Source of the DNA: Gordionus sp. m RMFG-2023
Lineage: Eukaryota > Nematomorpha > Gordioida > Chordodea > Parachordodidae
DNA: 64,000 nt
Assembly: GCF_954871325.1 (NCBI RefSeq)
Contig: NC_088776.1
Span: 821,671 to 885,670, forward strand
Direction: 5' to 3'
The notes beneath the pieces are model-generated. The model did not search any database and had not been told where the DNA came from. It saw only the letters and a list, made by a program, of their open reading frames with translations. Made by a program: the position numbers and the translations under genes. This document shows, piece after piece, positions 1 to 20,110 of the stretch. Numbering within the stretch: position 1 is the stretch's first letter; each line of letters starts with the position of its first letter.

Positions 1-1427
1 GAAGCCCTTCCCCCAAATTTTGGATAACCAAGAGTGGAAGGGGGGAAATCTCTCCACCCACCCCCCCCCCTCTATAAAATATTTGTCTATTTGTGTGAAC
101 ATCATTTTGCTAATAAAAATTTACATCATGCTCACACTTCCCCTCCCCCCTCCCTCCACACCTTTTTCCCTAAAAAGAAGGTAAAAATTAATAAATTTTT
201 TAAATGACTACGAAAATTCAAACTTTTAAGGAAATAAGCATTTTAATAGAAATAAAATACCTAAATTTATTTTTATAAAAATTTAATATACACAAATGTA
301 GTGCATCAAATGAAATATCAGTTTATTTATTTTTGTGAATACAAATAATAATTACTTGCTTTGTACCAATATCAATAATTCGATATTTGATATATAAAAG
401 TGAATACAATAATGAATTATTATTCTATAAGTATTTTTGTAGGTCTAATTAAAATATTAATGGACATCAGAAAAGATTTTATTAATTTTAGTCTTTTTTT
501 GGACAGTAAACGAATATAAAATTTTGGGCAGCACACTTTTAAAAGATCTATTTTAATTGGAAAATTAATGTTGAGCAGCAGTCCTGGCTATTTTAAAAAA
601 ATTTAATATCATATTAAAAATACAAGTTATATTTTTTAAATATTAAAATCATTTAATAAAACGTTTTAAAAAAATATAATTTTAAGAAAAAGATAATTAA
701 GTACATGAACGGGAGGGGGGGGGGGGGGTTAGGAACAGTTTGCACCTTTTATTTTGAAGGGATAGATAGTAGGCGGCTTTAATGGGGGTAGGATAAATTT
801 TTGGGGGTTTAACTATTAAATTTTGAGATCAAATAGGACAAATTTTAATGCTGTAAAAATTAATACTTTTATTATTATAATACAATTCATCAACCAAATA
901 TATTGCAAACAATCATAGACATTATTTTCCAAATAAAACCTTCTGCTATTCTTTCAAATGTAATTTAAAAGGTTTAGACATTTTCAGCAAGCTCATAATG
1001 CTATAAATTCATTATAAATGATGGCTATTTTAATTGAATATGACTCCTTTATTAACAAAATGTAATAGTTGGTACTTGGTAGTAGTGATAAAATAATTTA
1101 AGTTATTCTTTTTAAATTTTCTAAAAGAGTATCATTATTATTAAAAATGTGAAATTAAACATAGGGAAACATCATCACTGAAGGCGGCAAAATTTTTATA
1201 GGGGGGTGGACATAGGTTTTTGAAGGGGACATCCAGTGAAAATCCTGTCATGTAGACGCTGATTGAGTTCCTAAAAAAGAACAATACTTAAATTTTAAAA
1301 TATTGATTTATATGTTCTATCTGAGATATAGAAATTCCCTTGGTTCAGAAGATGCTTGCGATTTGATTTTGCGAGCTAATTTAAAATCTAAATGTTAAAG
1401 CAGCGAACTGTCAGATGGTAGACTTAG
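1..1427. other. AT-rich non-coding stretch
   Basis: No open frame with a recognisable domain on either strand. It holds short C and G runs (for example about 61-71) and a 14-base G run at 715-728. It ends at the 5-bp target duplication CTTAG (1423-1427) of the LTR retrotransposon. Confidence 0.6.
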
Positions 1428-1779
1428 TGTTGCGTTATTATAATTATATATTTTTGTAATCTAATTTTATTTTTATATTACATTTTATGAATTCAAATTT
1501 ATCTTTTCAACTTAACTTTTTATTTTTGTAATTCAACTTATATTACTTATTATTTTGCGTAACCTTATTTATATAACTTTCGGTTTAACTTTACTTTTTT
1601 TATATTATTTTATTTTTTATATTTGTTTATATTCTAATTTATATTTTATAAAAACGTATAAATAACTTTAAGAAAAGAAAAAGAAATTAGTTAATAAAGT
1701 TAATAAAATATGTTTTTTATTTGATAAAGTTATTAAATCTTATTTATCATTCACCGGCACATATTCATGTTATTTTACA
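1428..1779 (+). repeat. 5' LTR of Ty3/gypsy element
   Basis: 352 bp, TG...CA ends. Matches 6869-7224 across its length apart from a 5-base and a 1-base indel. A TATAAAAACGTATAAAT stretch in its 3' half is a plausible promoter core for element transcription. Confidence 0.93.
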
Positions 1780-1797
1780 TGGTGCCTCCAGTGTTGG
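1780..1797 (+). promoter_or_regulatory. Primer binding site
   Basis: TGGTGCCTCCAGTGTTGG follows the LTR directly and starts with TGG, the complement of a tRNA CCA end. The shorter LTR element at 50276 has TGGTGCCCTC at the same place, so both probably use the same tRNA primer, not identified here. Confidence 0.6.
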
Positions 1798-1956
1798 CAT
1801 AAGAAACTCGCCTCATGGAAAATTTTTTAAAATTAAAATTTTTTTTTTCTTTTGTAAAAATTGGTTAATAAAAAAATTATAAAATGGTACAAACAATTCT
1901 ATATAAGATGGATAAAAAAAAAAGGGTAAGTCATTTAAAAATTATTTTCATCAAAT

Positions 1957-2196
1957 ATGTTCGCCTTCAAACTAATTAATATACCCCACCAAATCTCTGT
2001 CTACGATATTTTATTTGAGTTAACCTATAATACCGATGTCGACTTTTATAGGATAGACGGTACGGAAGACGTGCTGTTTGAATTCATGAACTTAAGAGAC
2101 ATGATTAATTGTTTCGAATTTTTAAATGGGAAACATTATATTTATAATGACAATGATTTCATTGAATTAATCTGTATATTTACCAAAACAACATGA
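1957..2196 (+). CDS. Small 79-residue leader ORF upstream of gag
   Basis: Uninterrupted ATG-to-stop frame in the leader of the Ty3 element, between primer site and gag. The predicted protein is acidic with a mixed hydrophobic pattern (for example VLFEFMNLRDMINCFEFLNG) that reads like strand-helix-strand. It lacks the poly-Ile/Asn bias of random AT-rich frames in this window. I recognise no domain. It could be an accessory or gag-leader protein, or chance. An upstream coding frame is unusual for a Ty3 element. Confidence 0.4.
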   Translation: MFAFKLINIPHQISVYDILFELTYNTDVDFYRIDGTEDVLFEFMNLRDMINCFEFLNGKHYIYNDNDFIELICIFTKTT

Positions 2197-2272
2197 ATAG
2201 CTATACCAAAAATTTGAATTGATAAAATAATAAATATTATAATTGCTTATATATGTGTCTTATTAATTAAAT

Positions 2273-2764
2273 ATGGAAATTAAACAAGAATTTACACATA
2301 AGATCCCTAAGTTAGTGGGTCCTCTTACTGAAATTTATTTAGATAGAATATTAAATTACTTTTCGACCAGTACATTATCGGACTCTATTAAAATTAATAC
2401 TTTGCTTAATAATTTATCAGATGAAGTTTTTGACGACATTAAGGCAATTTGTTCTGATACCGATATTTTAGATCTTAAAATTGTGATTAAAAAGTTAACC
2501 TATCTTTTACCAGCGCTAAATTTAAATACTTTAATTAATAAGTTTAATCTTCTTCAACAAAACTCATCAGAAAGTTTTATGTTATGGTACATTAGAGTAT
2601 CGAAACTTCATAAGAAATGTAATTTTTTGGACGATAGTAGATTAAAAGAGAAATTACGGACATCTACTTTAAACGATAAAATTAAATACAAATTTTCCAA
2701 AAATTTTGACCTGACATTGGACATTGAATCAGATGGTGGAATTAGGGGTGAAACTGGACTCTAG
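2273..2764 (+). CDS. gag: Gag N-terminal part (capsid-like)
   Basis: 163 codons from an ATG. The first 150 residues are helical in character with the run SSESFMLWYIRVSKLHKKC, where retrotransposon Gag proteins carry a W-xx-Y/F core. Forms the particle shell in related elements. After about residue 148 the frame departs from the downstream gag frame: the continuation (VELGVKLDSSN) lies one frame over, from 2724. A single-base frame break near 2715-2740 therefore separates capsid from the C-terminal part. Stop at 2762-2764. Confidence 0.65.
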   Translation: MEIKQEFTHKIPKLVGPLTEIYLDRILNYFSTSTLSDSIKINTLLNNLSDEVFDDIKAICSDTDILDLKIVIKKLTYLLPALNLNTLINKFNLLQQNSSESFMLWYIRVSKLHKKCNFLDDSRLKEKLRTSTLNDKIKYKFSKNFDLTLDIESDGGIRGETGL

Positions 2765-3782
2765 TAATATTAAGTCTGAGGATAATGATATAAGTTATAT
2801 GAATAATGATAAAAAATCCGATAAAGATAAAAATTTTTGCAGTAGAAATGATAATAATTTTCGAAATAATTTTAGAAATAATTATGATAATAGATATAGA
2901 AATGGGAATTACAATAATAATTTTAGATACAATTATGGTAATAATAATTCGCGATACCACGATAATTATAACAATTATAACTATAACAATTATCGCTATA
3001 ATAATAATAATAATCAATCGAATTTTGGTAGAAATAATACATGGTATGATTATAATCAAAGAAAACAAATTCAATACGGTGACGTAAATCGTAATAATTA
3101 CCAATCTTATTACAACAACTCAGATAATTATAGAGGTAATGATAAGTATCAGAGAAAGCAAATACAATATAACAACAACTCAAATAATTATAGAGGTAAT
3201 GATAATATTCAGAGAAAGCAAATACAATATAATAACAACTCAAATAATAATTATAGAAATGGCGACGAAAATAATAAAAAGCAAATACAATACAATAATG
3301 ATTACAACATGAATATTGAAGAAATTATTGAAGAGAAAGTTGATTCTACAAAGAACAAAGATGATAATGATTTTAATGTCAACAATTTATCTGGTGACGT
3401 GATTAATGACAATGATAACGCATTTATGACCACTGTAAAAGTGAACGATGTTGTTACTTGTATGCAGGTGGACACTGGATCCAAATACACTATCATACCT
3501 CATGGTCTGGCTAAAAAACTTGGTATTAGAGATCTTAAGAAATCCGAGCTACAACTCACTGCTTATGACGGGAATTTAATCAAAATCATAGGAACTACTC
3601 AAGTTAAAGTGACTTATGATGGTATGTCCAAATATTTACAAGCGGTAGTGGTTGAATCAAGTAAAAATGCCTTGTTGGGACGTATGTGGATCAATGCTTT
3701 CAAAAATATTTTAAATAAATTTATAGCAAATATTGACACTAATTACGAAGATGAAATAAAAAAATTGATTAAAAGAGTGTGA
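2724..3782 (+). CDS. Gag C-terminal low-complexity domain fused to aspartic protease
   Basis: 352 codons if counted from the ATG at 2724, though it is really the continuation of gag. Residues about 20-210 are an Asn/Tyr/Arg-rich low-complexity tract with three to four copies of a QRKQIQYNNNSNNYRGND-like repeat. No Cys-His zinc knuckle is present, only one cysteine. Residues about 235-345 are a retroviral-type aspartic protease: active site VDTGSKYTIIP with Asp at residue 250, then NALLGRMWI near the end. It cleaves the polyprotein. Stop TGA at 3780-3782; the reverse-transcriptase frame is open from 3769, leaving an 11-base window for a frame change. Confidence 0.8.
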   Translation: MNQMVELGVKLDSSNIKSEDNDISYMNNDKKSDKDKNFCSRNDNNFRNNFRNNYDNRYRNGNYNNNFRYNYGNNNSRYHDNYNNYNYNNYRYNNNNNQSNFGRNNTWYDYNQRKQIQYGDVNRNNYQSYYNNSDNYRGNDKYQRKQIQYNNNSNNYRGNDNIQRKQIQYNNNSNNNYRNGDENNKKQIQYNNDYNMNIEEIIEEKVDSTKNKDDNDFNVNNLSGDVINDNDNAFMTTVKVNDVVTCMQVDTGSKYTIIPHGLAKKLGIRDLKKSELQLTAYDGNLIKIIGTTQVKVTYDGMSKYLQAVVVESSKNALLGRMWINAFKNILNKFIANIDTNYEDEIKKLIKRV

Positions 3783-4329
3783 ATCGAAATTAACTAATGG
3801 GCCAATCAACAAAGCAAGTGTCAAGTTACATTTAAGAAATGATGCCCAACCTAAAATTATACCGCCTAGACGTATTCCTTATTCAAAAATTAATCTTGTT
3901 AGTAATGAACTTAAGAAATGGATACATGATGAAATAATTGAGCCGGTGAATGATGTCCGATGGGCAAGTCCTGTTACTGCTGTCTATAAAGAAGATGGGA
4001 GCATTAGGCTTTGCGCTGATTTTAAGGATACTGTAAACCCAGCTCTAGAAGACTTTAGATACCCTCTACCACGAATTAATGATCTAATTGCTAAACTTTC
4101 GGAAGGAAAGAAATTTACGAAGATTGACTTTAAAAATGCTTTCTTACAGATTCCAATTGATAAAAGTTGCAGAAATATTTTAACCATATCTACGCATAAG
4201 GGATATTACCAATTTACTAGACTTCCTTTTGGGCTTAAGACCTCATCTGCAATTTTTCAACAGATTATGGATCAAATCTTCGGGGACATGGATGACGTTT
4301 TATATTTTATATTGATGATTTACTTATAA
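3769..4329 (+). pseudogene. Reverse transcriptase, fingers and palm (N-terminal segment)
   Basis: Open from just after a stop at 3766-3768. Contains the Ty3-type motifs WASPVTAVYKEDGSIRLCADF, YPLPRINDLIAKL, FTKIDFKNAFLQI (first catalytic Asp) and RLPFGLKTSSAIFQQIMDQ. Just before the catalytic YIDD box the frame shifts, and this frame ends at 4327-4329. YIDD itself is at 4308-4319 in the next frame. The break removes polymerase function from this copy as read here. Confidence 0.85.
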
Positions 4330-4847
4330 CTGGAAAAAACGATGAAGCCCACCTAAACAACATAAAAAAAGTGTTCGATAGAATATCGTCGTTTGGGCTA
4401 ATACCTAACTTTAATAAAAGTGTGTTCTTTAAAAACAAAGTGAGGTTCCTGGGTCATGATATTGACGCTAAGGGGATTCATGCTAATCACGACAAAATTG
4501 AAGCAATAATTAATATGCCAGAACCAAAATCAGCTGCTGAATTATCAACATTTCTGGGAATGGCTGGCTACTATAGAAAATTTTTGAACAATTTTGCGGA
4601 AATTGCCGATCCTCTTTATAAGATTGTCAATAAAGAAAAATGGGCTTGGAATCTAGAACACTCTAAAAGTTTTAATGATCTAAAGAAGTTAATTAGTCTT
4701 CCACCTGCTTTGACATATTTTAACCCTGAATTACCTATAGGGATAGCCACTGACGCATCAAAATGTGGTTTAGGAGCTGTACTATTTCATATTGAAAAAG
4801 ATGGTAAAGAAAAACCTATAGCGCTTTCGCGTCGAGAACTTTATTAA
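4302..4847 (+). pseudogene. Reverse transcriptase C-terminal part and start of RNase H
   Basis: Continues the polymerase in another frame. YIDDLLITG at 4308 carries the two catalytic Asp residues, followed by FLGHDIDAKGI, the thumb and connection (FLGMAGYYRKFLNNFAEIADPLYKI) and the first RNase H strand with its Asp (ATDASKCGLGAVLF). It ends at TAA 4845-4847. The homologous continuation SRTLLKSEMNY is in a third frame from 4832, so one base is gained or lost near 4830. Confidence 0.85.
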
Positions 4848-4855
4848 AATCTGAA

Positions 4856-6394
4856 ATGAATTATACCAATATTGAGCGTGAGGCTCTCGCTATAATGTTT
4901 GCCATAAAGAGATTTCAGGAATATTTAATCGGCACAAAATTTACAATTATTACTGACCATAAGCCTCTAGTTCACATCTTCACCAAGGGTCTCAAGGATA
5001 ATAGCACCATGTCGTTAAGACTCCAGAAGTGGAATATTACATTAGGAGGATATGATTTTTATATAAAGTATAAAGCCGGTAAATATAATGTTGTTCCTGA
5101 TTGCCTTTCAAGATTACCACAAGTATGTCGTGATGAAACTATTGAAAATGTAACCATTATAAATGAATATGAGGATTTACCTATTAACTTTGATCAAATC
5201 CGTGATGAAACTTTGAAAGATACGGAATTAAAACAAGTCATAAATGATATTAATAACAACAGACCTATAATGAATAATATTTATAAAAACATTGAATTGG
5301 AATTAAGTATAATTAAAGATTGTCTTTACAAAAGCAATAAAATCATAATAATTCCGTCTAATATGAGAAAAACTATACTACAGTCATTACATGAAGGTCA
5401 CTTGGGAGCAGGAAAAATCAAATCCTTAGCCAAAGATTACATGTGGTGGCCTGGCATAAATAATGATATTGTTACGGAAGTGAAAAGTTGTGACGATTGT
5501 AATATATATCACGATAATCCTATTAAGATACAAAAACCATGGGTTTCGGCAACTAAACCGTTTGAAAGGATACATATAGATTATGCGGGTCCGTTTTTCG
5601 CAAAAAATTGGTTGATAATAGTCGATGCCTATAGCAAATTTCCAATTATTATTCCTGTTAAAAATATTACGACTAATGTTACTTTAAAAGAAATCTTTAA
5701 AACTATTTCGCTATACGGAATACCTGAAACTATAGTTACTGATAACGGTACTAACTTTACGAGTAACGATTTTGAAAAATTTTGCAACAATTTTGGTATT
5801 AAACATGTGCTTACATCTGCTTATCACCAGCAATCCAATGGCCAGGTTGAACGCATGGTTAGAACGTTCAACACAACACACATGAAAAGGAATATTAAAA
5901 TAGACCCAGATATCGCACTTAGCAAATTTTTACTTAATTACAGAAATACGCGTAATGATACTACAGGAGTTACACCATCACAGAGAATGTTTAATCGAGA
6001 TATTAGAATTAAATGGGACTTATTAAAACCGATGGAGGAAAAGAAGAATAAAATAAACGTTACCTTACCACGAAATAGAACTTTTAACATAGGAGATTTT
6101 GTTTGGTATAAAATACAAGGTGATGATAAATGGTGCAAAGGTATAATCACACATAAGGAAAGTGATATGATGTTCCAAATTAAGACTGAGAAAGGTATTT
6201 TGAGGAGACATTTAGATCAAATAAGAATTAGAAACTGTTTTAACACAATTATTAACAATGACTCTAAGGATTCTTTTAAGGAGGGAAGTATGGACAAAAA
6301 TATAAAAATTACTGATAATAATGATATAACACCTATCTCTAGACCTGTGCGAATTAAAAATAAACCTGCTTATTTAAAAGACTATGTAACTTAA
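4856..6394 (+). CDS. RNase H and integrase (C-terminal pol)
   Basis: 512-codon open frame counted from an internal ATG; the true protein starts far upstream. RNase H residues: NIEREALAI (Glu) and TDHKPL (Asp). Integrase: HEGHLGAG...CDDC zinc site (about residues 179-222), catalytic core with Asp 242 in IHIDYAGPF, Asp 296 in VTDNGTNF and Glu 332 in GQVERMV, a D-x35-E spacing normal for retroelement integrases. It ends in a GPY/F-like module (FNIGDFVWYKI). It joins element DNA to the host genome. Uninterrupted, the best preserved part of the element. Confidence 0.9.
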   Translation: MNYTNIEREALAIMFAIKRFQEYLIGTKFTIITDHKPLVHIFTKGLKDNSTMSLRLQKWNITLGGYDFYIKYKAGKYNVVPDCLSRLPQVCRDETIENVTIINEYEDLPINFDQIRDETLKDTELKQVINDINNNRPIMNNIYKNIELELSIIKDCLYKSNKIIIIPSNMRKTILQSLHEGHLGAGKIKSLAKDYMWWPGINNDIVTEVKSCDDCNIYHDNPIKIQKPWVSATKPFERIHIDYAGPFFAKNWLIIVDAYSKFPIIIPVKNITTNVTLKEIFKTISLYGIPETIVTDNGTNFTSNDFEKFCNNFGIKHVLTSAYHQQSNGQVERMVRTFNTTHMKRNIKIDPDIALSKFLLNYRNTRNDTTGVTPSQRMFNRDIRIKWDLLKPMEEKKNKINVTLPRNRTFNIGDFVWYKIQGDDKWCKGIITHKESDMMFQIKTEKGILRRHLDQIRIRNCFNTIINNDSKDSFKEGSMDKNIKITDNNDITPISRPVRIKNKPAYLKDYVT

Positions 6395-6868
6395 AAAAAA
6401 TATAAAATAAATATTAAATTGCATAAACTAAATTAAATATTAAAACGCTTATATTAAAACGCTAAAAATATAACAATCTTATTGATTTATCATTCTTCAT
6501 TTATTCTTATGATGAACTATTATTTCTTATTCGCAACTTATTTTGTTGATTTATCATTCTTCATTTATTCTTATGATGAACTATTATTTCTTATTCGCAA
6601 CTTATTTATGATAATAACAATTTCGGAAAAATGACAATTAACAATTGAGTACTATCAAACAAGCTATGATTAATGGAGACAATTTACGATATGGATATCG
6701 AGCTTGCGATTTAAACAAACCAACGTGCAAAATCGATTTATACAAACCAACGATTGGACAAGCCAACGTTATGATGATTTGTGATACAACTTGATTACCA
6801 AAACGATAAACCACTTGGACAACAAACTCTCTGTGTCTTCTCCGATGAAATTATCAGAAGAGGGAGAA
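6395..6868 (+). other. 3' untranslated part with 64-bp tandem duplication and polypurine tract
   Basis: No coding. A 64-bp unit is directly duplicated at about 6483-6607. AGAAGAGGGAGAA at 6856-6868, touching the 3' LTR, is the polypurine tract that primes plus-strand DNA. The last about 400 bases are closely related to the corresponding part of the short LTR element ending at 52187. Confidence 0.75.
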
Positions 6869-7224
6869 TGTTGCGTTATTATAATTATATATTTTTGTAA
6901 TCTAATTTTATTTTTATATTACATTACATTTTATGAATTCAAATTTATCTTTTCAACTTAACTTTTTATTTTTGTAATTCAACTTATATTACTTATTATT
7001 TTGCGTAACCTTATTTATATAACTTTCGGTTTAACTTTACTTTTTTTATATTATTTTATTTTTTATATTTGTTTATATTCTAATTTATATTTTATAAAAA
7101 CGTATAAATACTTTAAGAAAAGAAAAAGAAATTAGTTAATAAAGTTAATAAAATATGTTTTTTATTTGATAAAGTTATTAAATCTTATTTATCATTCACC
7201 GGCACATATTCATGTTATTTTACA
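6869..7224 (+). repeat. 3' LTR of Ty3/gypsy element
   Basis: 356 bp, pair of 1428-1779, followed by the target duplication CTTAG at 7225-7229. Confidence 0.93.
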
Positions 7225-7449
7225 CTTAGATATTGATGAGAATATAAAATTGCTATGGCTTTTGTATTTGTTTATATTTTATTCGCTTCTTGAGTAAGCA
7301 GGTTGCTATTAATATTTACGGGGAAGGATGAGACACATGTATATTCCCAAATAAGGAATTTGCCCAAACCGTGATCTGTGGAGAGGTTACATGATTTTAC
7401 AATATTTGGTATACGATCCTTTTTTTAATAGGAGGTTTGATAATTTATT

Positions 7450-8430
7450 TATGATGAATGACGTTGATGACGTCCTTGACTTTTAATGCAGTTGAACCAT
7501 GCCTTCTCTTGGAATTTACTAAAAGATTGCAGTTCCTACAATGAGTTTGAACTAGGGATAGGAGTCTATAACATGGAGTCACTCTTAGTTGTTCATTGGT
7601 TACGAGATTCCCCAGGTTTATGCTCGAAAGGGCTTCCAGTCATTCGTGGCCTGTGATTTTAGAGGATGTCCTCGAGGGATGAAGAGGAAGATAAATCTGT
7701 AAAAGATTTTAATATTAGGGATAAGATGTTCTATGGTTGACTATTGCGGAAGAAGGTATATCATGAGGGAACCTAATGAGAGCTTGATCTAGTAGGATAT
7801 CGGAAATATAAAGCTAGATTTAGTAAATTTTGTTAAACGGAGATATAGAGAAAATGTACAGGGAATGGAGGGAAATTAAGTCGATGCCCCCCATTTTTGG
7901 AGGCAATTGGGCTAATAAAGATTTAAAAAGTGTTTCCAAAATCTTTATGAAACTTTAAGTAAAAATGAAGAGAATCTGAATAAATGTAGAATTTTGGGTA
8001 TATATAGGCAATTACGAATGATATAAAGGCTCTGGTGAGCTGGCATTATATTTAAAAAAAATTTCCATGTTGTTGATATTGTTAAAACTTTGGATAATGA
8101 AGACTCAAATTGGGGGAGTGGGGGGGGGGTTGATAGGAATGATCCTAATAGGGTAAGGTTTTTGATGTCTAACCCTGTAACTCTATATTATTATCAAGGA
8201 AACAAATTTCCGTTTTGGGCTTGTTAAGAGTGAGTTCTATGTTTTTTTAAATTTGATTTGAGGAAGTTTATATGAATAGATTCTTAGATAGTTCCATCAT
8301 CGAGATACCATATGTTGAGGTCCAAGTAAAATTTGGATATAATGTCATGGGTAAAGTCATGAATGCCATGGAAGAATAGGAGTGAACCAAGTGTAATCAC
8401 CCTGCTGGATACTTTCTCCGGAGTCTATGA
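7450..8430 (-). pseudogene. Reverse-transcriptase element relic (WD-x-TC family), copy 1
   Basis: Read on the minus strand, scattered frames give, in order: SIQQGD (near 8400), NIWYLDDGTI (catalytic Asp pair about 8296-8301), LTLNKPKTEICFLDN, HQSLYIIRNCLYIPKILH (near 8020), then GHE*LEALSSINLGNLV with the Trp codon turned to TGA (near 7640) and THCRNCNLL. The same series of motifs occurs in the plus-strand copy at 43463-44665 and in the relics at 11400 and 30930. This is a polymerase of a non-LTR-type retroelement with a conserved C-terminal extension, riddled with frame breaks. Confidence 0.7.
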
Positions 8431-9600
8431 TATGTGGACTGAGTAGAAGGAAAATTTTAATGCCATAACATGTTTGTAAGAATTTTGAATAAGTTGTAAA
8501 TTTTTCATAAAAAATATTTAAAGATCATTAGATATACTGTTGAAAACATTTGTGAAAATGAAATAAATAAATCTCATATCAACTAAGCATATGTTTTTTC
8601 TTAAAATTCCATTATTAGAAAGAGTGTGAAAATATGAGTAAAGGTCAATGTAACTCAATATCTACGATTATATTTTTAGATTTATATTACTAAATAGAAA
8701 TAAAAACCACTATATCATACATTACTAAATGGAAATACAAACCATTACAACATATATTATTAAATAAGCATATAAACTACATGTCATATATAACTGAAAG
8801 GAAATACGAACCACTATATCTAACAAATCTCTCTAATCCAAGCCCTATCCTCTAACATTCATTTAAAATTGATAGCAAGTTTAAAAATATCGATATTTCT
8901 TGCATATATGTTCTTACATTGGGATAAGGAATATACGAAGATTCGTAATATTGCAATTTGGAATCATTTATTGAGGGTTACTTATAAATTGGGAAAATCG
9001 ACTTCACCGGAAATGTATTCCAGAATATATAGAGTATATACCATATAAATTTTTTAAAATAAATTTAGGCTAAATTTAAGAAGTTTCAAAAATCAATTAT
9101 TTTTTTAGCTACCCGCGATCAGCTGGCAAAAATATTTTTAGAACCCCAGGCTCGGATCAAAAGGCCATCTCGAACTTGGAATATTTATTTTTCCCGCATT
9201 TTTTTAATATTATTCATTGAATTTAAAATATTCAGCAAATAACTTTAAAATATTATCTTTAGGAATTGATTCCAAATCGTCTAAAACAAAAATCGCTAAA
9301 AATTGTCTGGCTTATATATATATCTCCTAGAAAAATTTTTAAGGTAAATTTTAAAAATTAATATTAATAGATGCTAATGGAGTAAACACATGTATTTAAA
9401 TTTAAAATTTTTTTTAAAAAAATGACTAAAATGGAGAAAATATCATCCAAAATCTTTCATTTTTACAATTGTGATTATGAAATCATGAAGGAGAATAATA
9501 GGAAGAAAATTTAACATTAATAATATTCGTAACTGGAATAAAATAATAGGATAATTTCCTCAAAAATTTTAAATGCCCGATTTTAATATTCTCTTCGGGT
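8431..9600. other. Non-coding stretch
   Basis: Nothing recognisable except three imperfect copies of a roughly 50-base AT-rich unit at about 8690-8830 (each with an AAATA(A/C)AAACCA-like core). Confidence 0.5.
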
Positions 9601-9676
9601 CAGAAGAGAAGAGAAGAGAAGAGAAGAGAAGAGAAGAGAAGAGAAGAGAAGAGAAGAGAAGAGAAGAGAAGAGAAG
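9601..9676. repeat. (GAAGA)n microsatellite
   Basis: About 15 uninterrupted copies of a 5-bp purine unit. The homologous block near 26230 in the second unit lacks it, so it expanded after the duplication. Confidence 0.95.
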
Positions 9677-9679
9677 ATG

Positions 9680-10449
9680 TCAATAAAGAAATTATTACAT
9701 TCGTTTTACGAAAATATTTTATTGATACAATGAAAAATTAATTATTTTGCTCTTTTTTCATGAATAATATTATATTCAAGAATACCTATAAAATTGTATA
9801 ATATCCTTCTTCGGAGCTTAATAATGTTTTCAATTTTCTTTGTATATTTGAAACAATTATGGGATCAAATTTTTTTTTATCTCGGATTGATTATTGGTAT
9901 TAGAAAGAAGGGGGTCCAATGCAGATCTCTAATTAGAACTCTGACATCTAAGTCAAAATCATAACCTCTGAAAGCATTTACAAATTTAAAAATGCTGACA
10001 TACAGCAAATATGTATCCGGATAGAGTATCGATTACTTTGCAATATATATTTTAATTCTTTTTGTTTTGTATATCAAAATTGTTATTTGATTTTAGATGG
10101 TGTTATAACCTAATGATAAAAATTTACGATAAAATTTTTGTTTTATTACAACAAATAATAGAAAATCGTTCTAATCTAAATAAATTAATCGGAGAAGTCA
10201 AATGTAATCATTAATCACGTAATCAGATTTTATGAGACCATAACAGAAATTCTAAAATATATAATCCAAGGTCACATCATTTGTTATTGTTGTTGAGTTT
10301 CTTGATTCTTCTAATAACTATACTATCCAGATAAGATATATTTTTATTCATATATATATATATACGTTATATAAGAATTTTAATCTTAAAAAAAAATTTT
10401 TCATTTTACTAATAAATTTATATTTAAAAACTTAAAAAAAAAATTAACA
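9680..10449 (+). promoter_or_regulatory. Upstream region of EGF gene 1
   Basis: Homologous to the block 28740-29378 before the second A-type first exon, and its last 300 bases also to the minus-strand copy near 30660-30880. All three keep AGATAAG (10329-10335 here), a GATA-factor type site, 115-128 bases before the ATG, followed by a TATATA-rich stretch. A promoter is the likely content; the transcription start cannot be seen. Confidence 0.4.
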
Positions 10450-19595
<9,146 letters not shown>

Positions 19596-20110
19596 AAATT
19601 AAATTAAATATAAGATTTGCTTTTGAAGTTAAATCTTTCAAAAGATTTTGTATGAATTTAAGTATATAAATTTTAATAATATTATATATATATATATTTT
19701 TTTAAATTATATTAAATCTTATTTAATATTTATTATTTTTAAATATAAATTTTATATTTATTTAAGTTATATGCCCATATGAAAATAAAATGAATTTGGC
19801 ATTCAAATCATTATAATTTTAATAATATTTTTTTTAAAAAAAGCGTTAAATATCAAAATGTAACTTTAAAATTATCTAAAAAACAGATACAGATACAATC
19901 TAAAAAAAAGTATTTAGATATAGATACAGTTACTTTTTAAAAGAAAGTTTCTAGATACAAATACCACATCTTTAACAACTCGGGTGTTTTCTAGTAAACG
20001 GAAAATATTCTAGATTTACTTCAGTTCTCTAGATGAATGGGGTGGGTTAGTTCGGGAGTCACTTATATTCAGATTCTAACTATTTTCACCTTCTATATAA
20101 TTATTTTGAG
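19596..20110. other. Non-coding, with hAT-type MITE fragment
   Basis: AT-rich 3' flank of gene 1. About 19870-19985 carries repeated CAGATACAGATACAATCT and TAGATATAGATACAG stretches and ends TTTAACAACTC, matching the complete MITE at 61087-61260. Confidence 0.5.

Larger units (their letters stand above)
1428..7224 (+). mobile_element. Ty3/gypsy LTR retrotransposon, 5.8 kb, young but frame-broken
   Basis: Complete element bounded by LTRs that begin TGTTGCG and end TTTACA. It is flanked by the 5-bp direct repeat CTTAG (1423-1427 and 7225-7229), the size expected for a Ty3-type integrase. Order is 5' LTR, tRNA primer site, small leader ORF, gag, protease, reverse transcriptase, RNase H, integrase, polypurine tract, 3' LTR. 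Protease-RT-RNaseH-IN order is diagnostic of Ty3/gypsy. The LTRs differ by one 5-base and one 1-base indel and by no substitution that I could find, so insertion was recent. The coding part nevertheless changes frame near 2720, 3770, 4300 and 4835, so this copy is unlikely to be autonomous unless some breaks are sequence errors or programmed shifts. Confidence 0.93.

Noticed and set aside
2742-3243. Minus-strand and shifted frames over gag
   Set aside because: Poly-Ile or poly-Tyr shadows of the Asn-rich gag tract.
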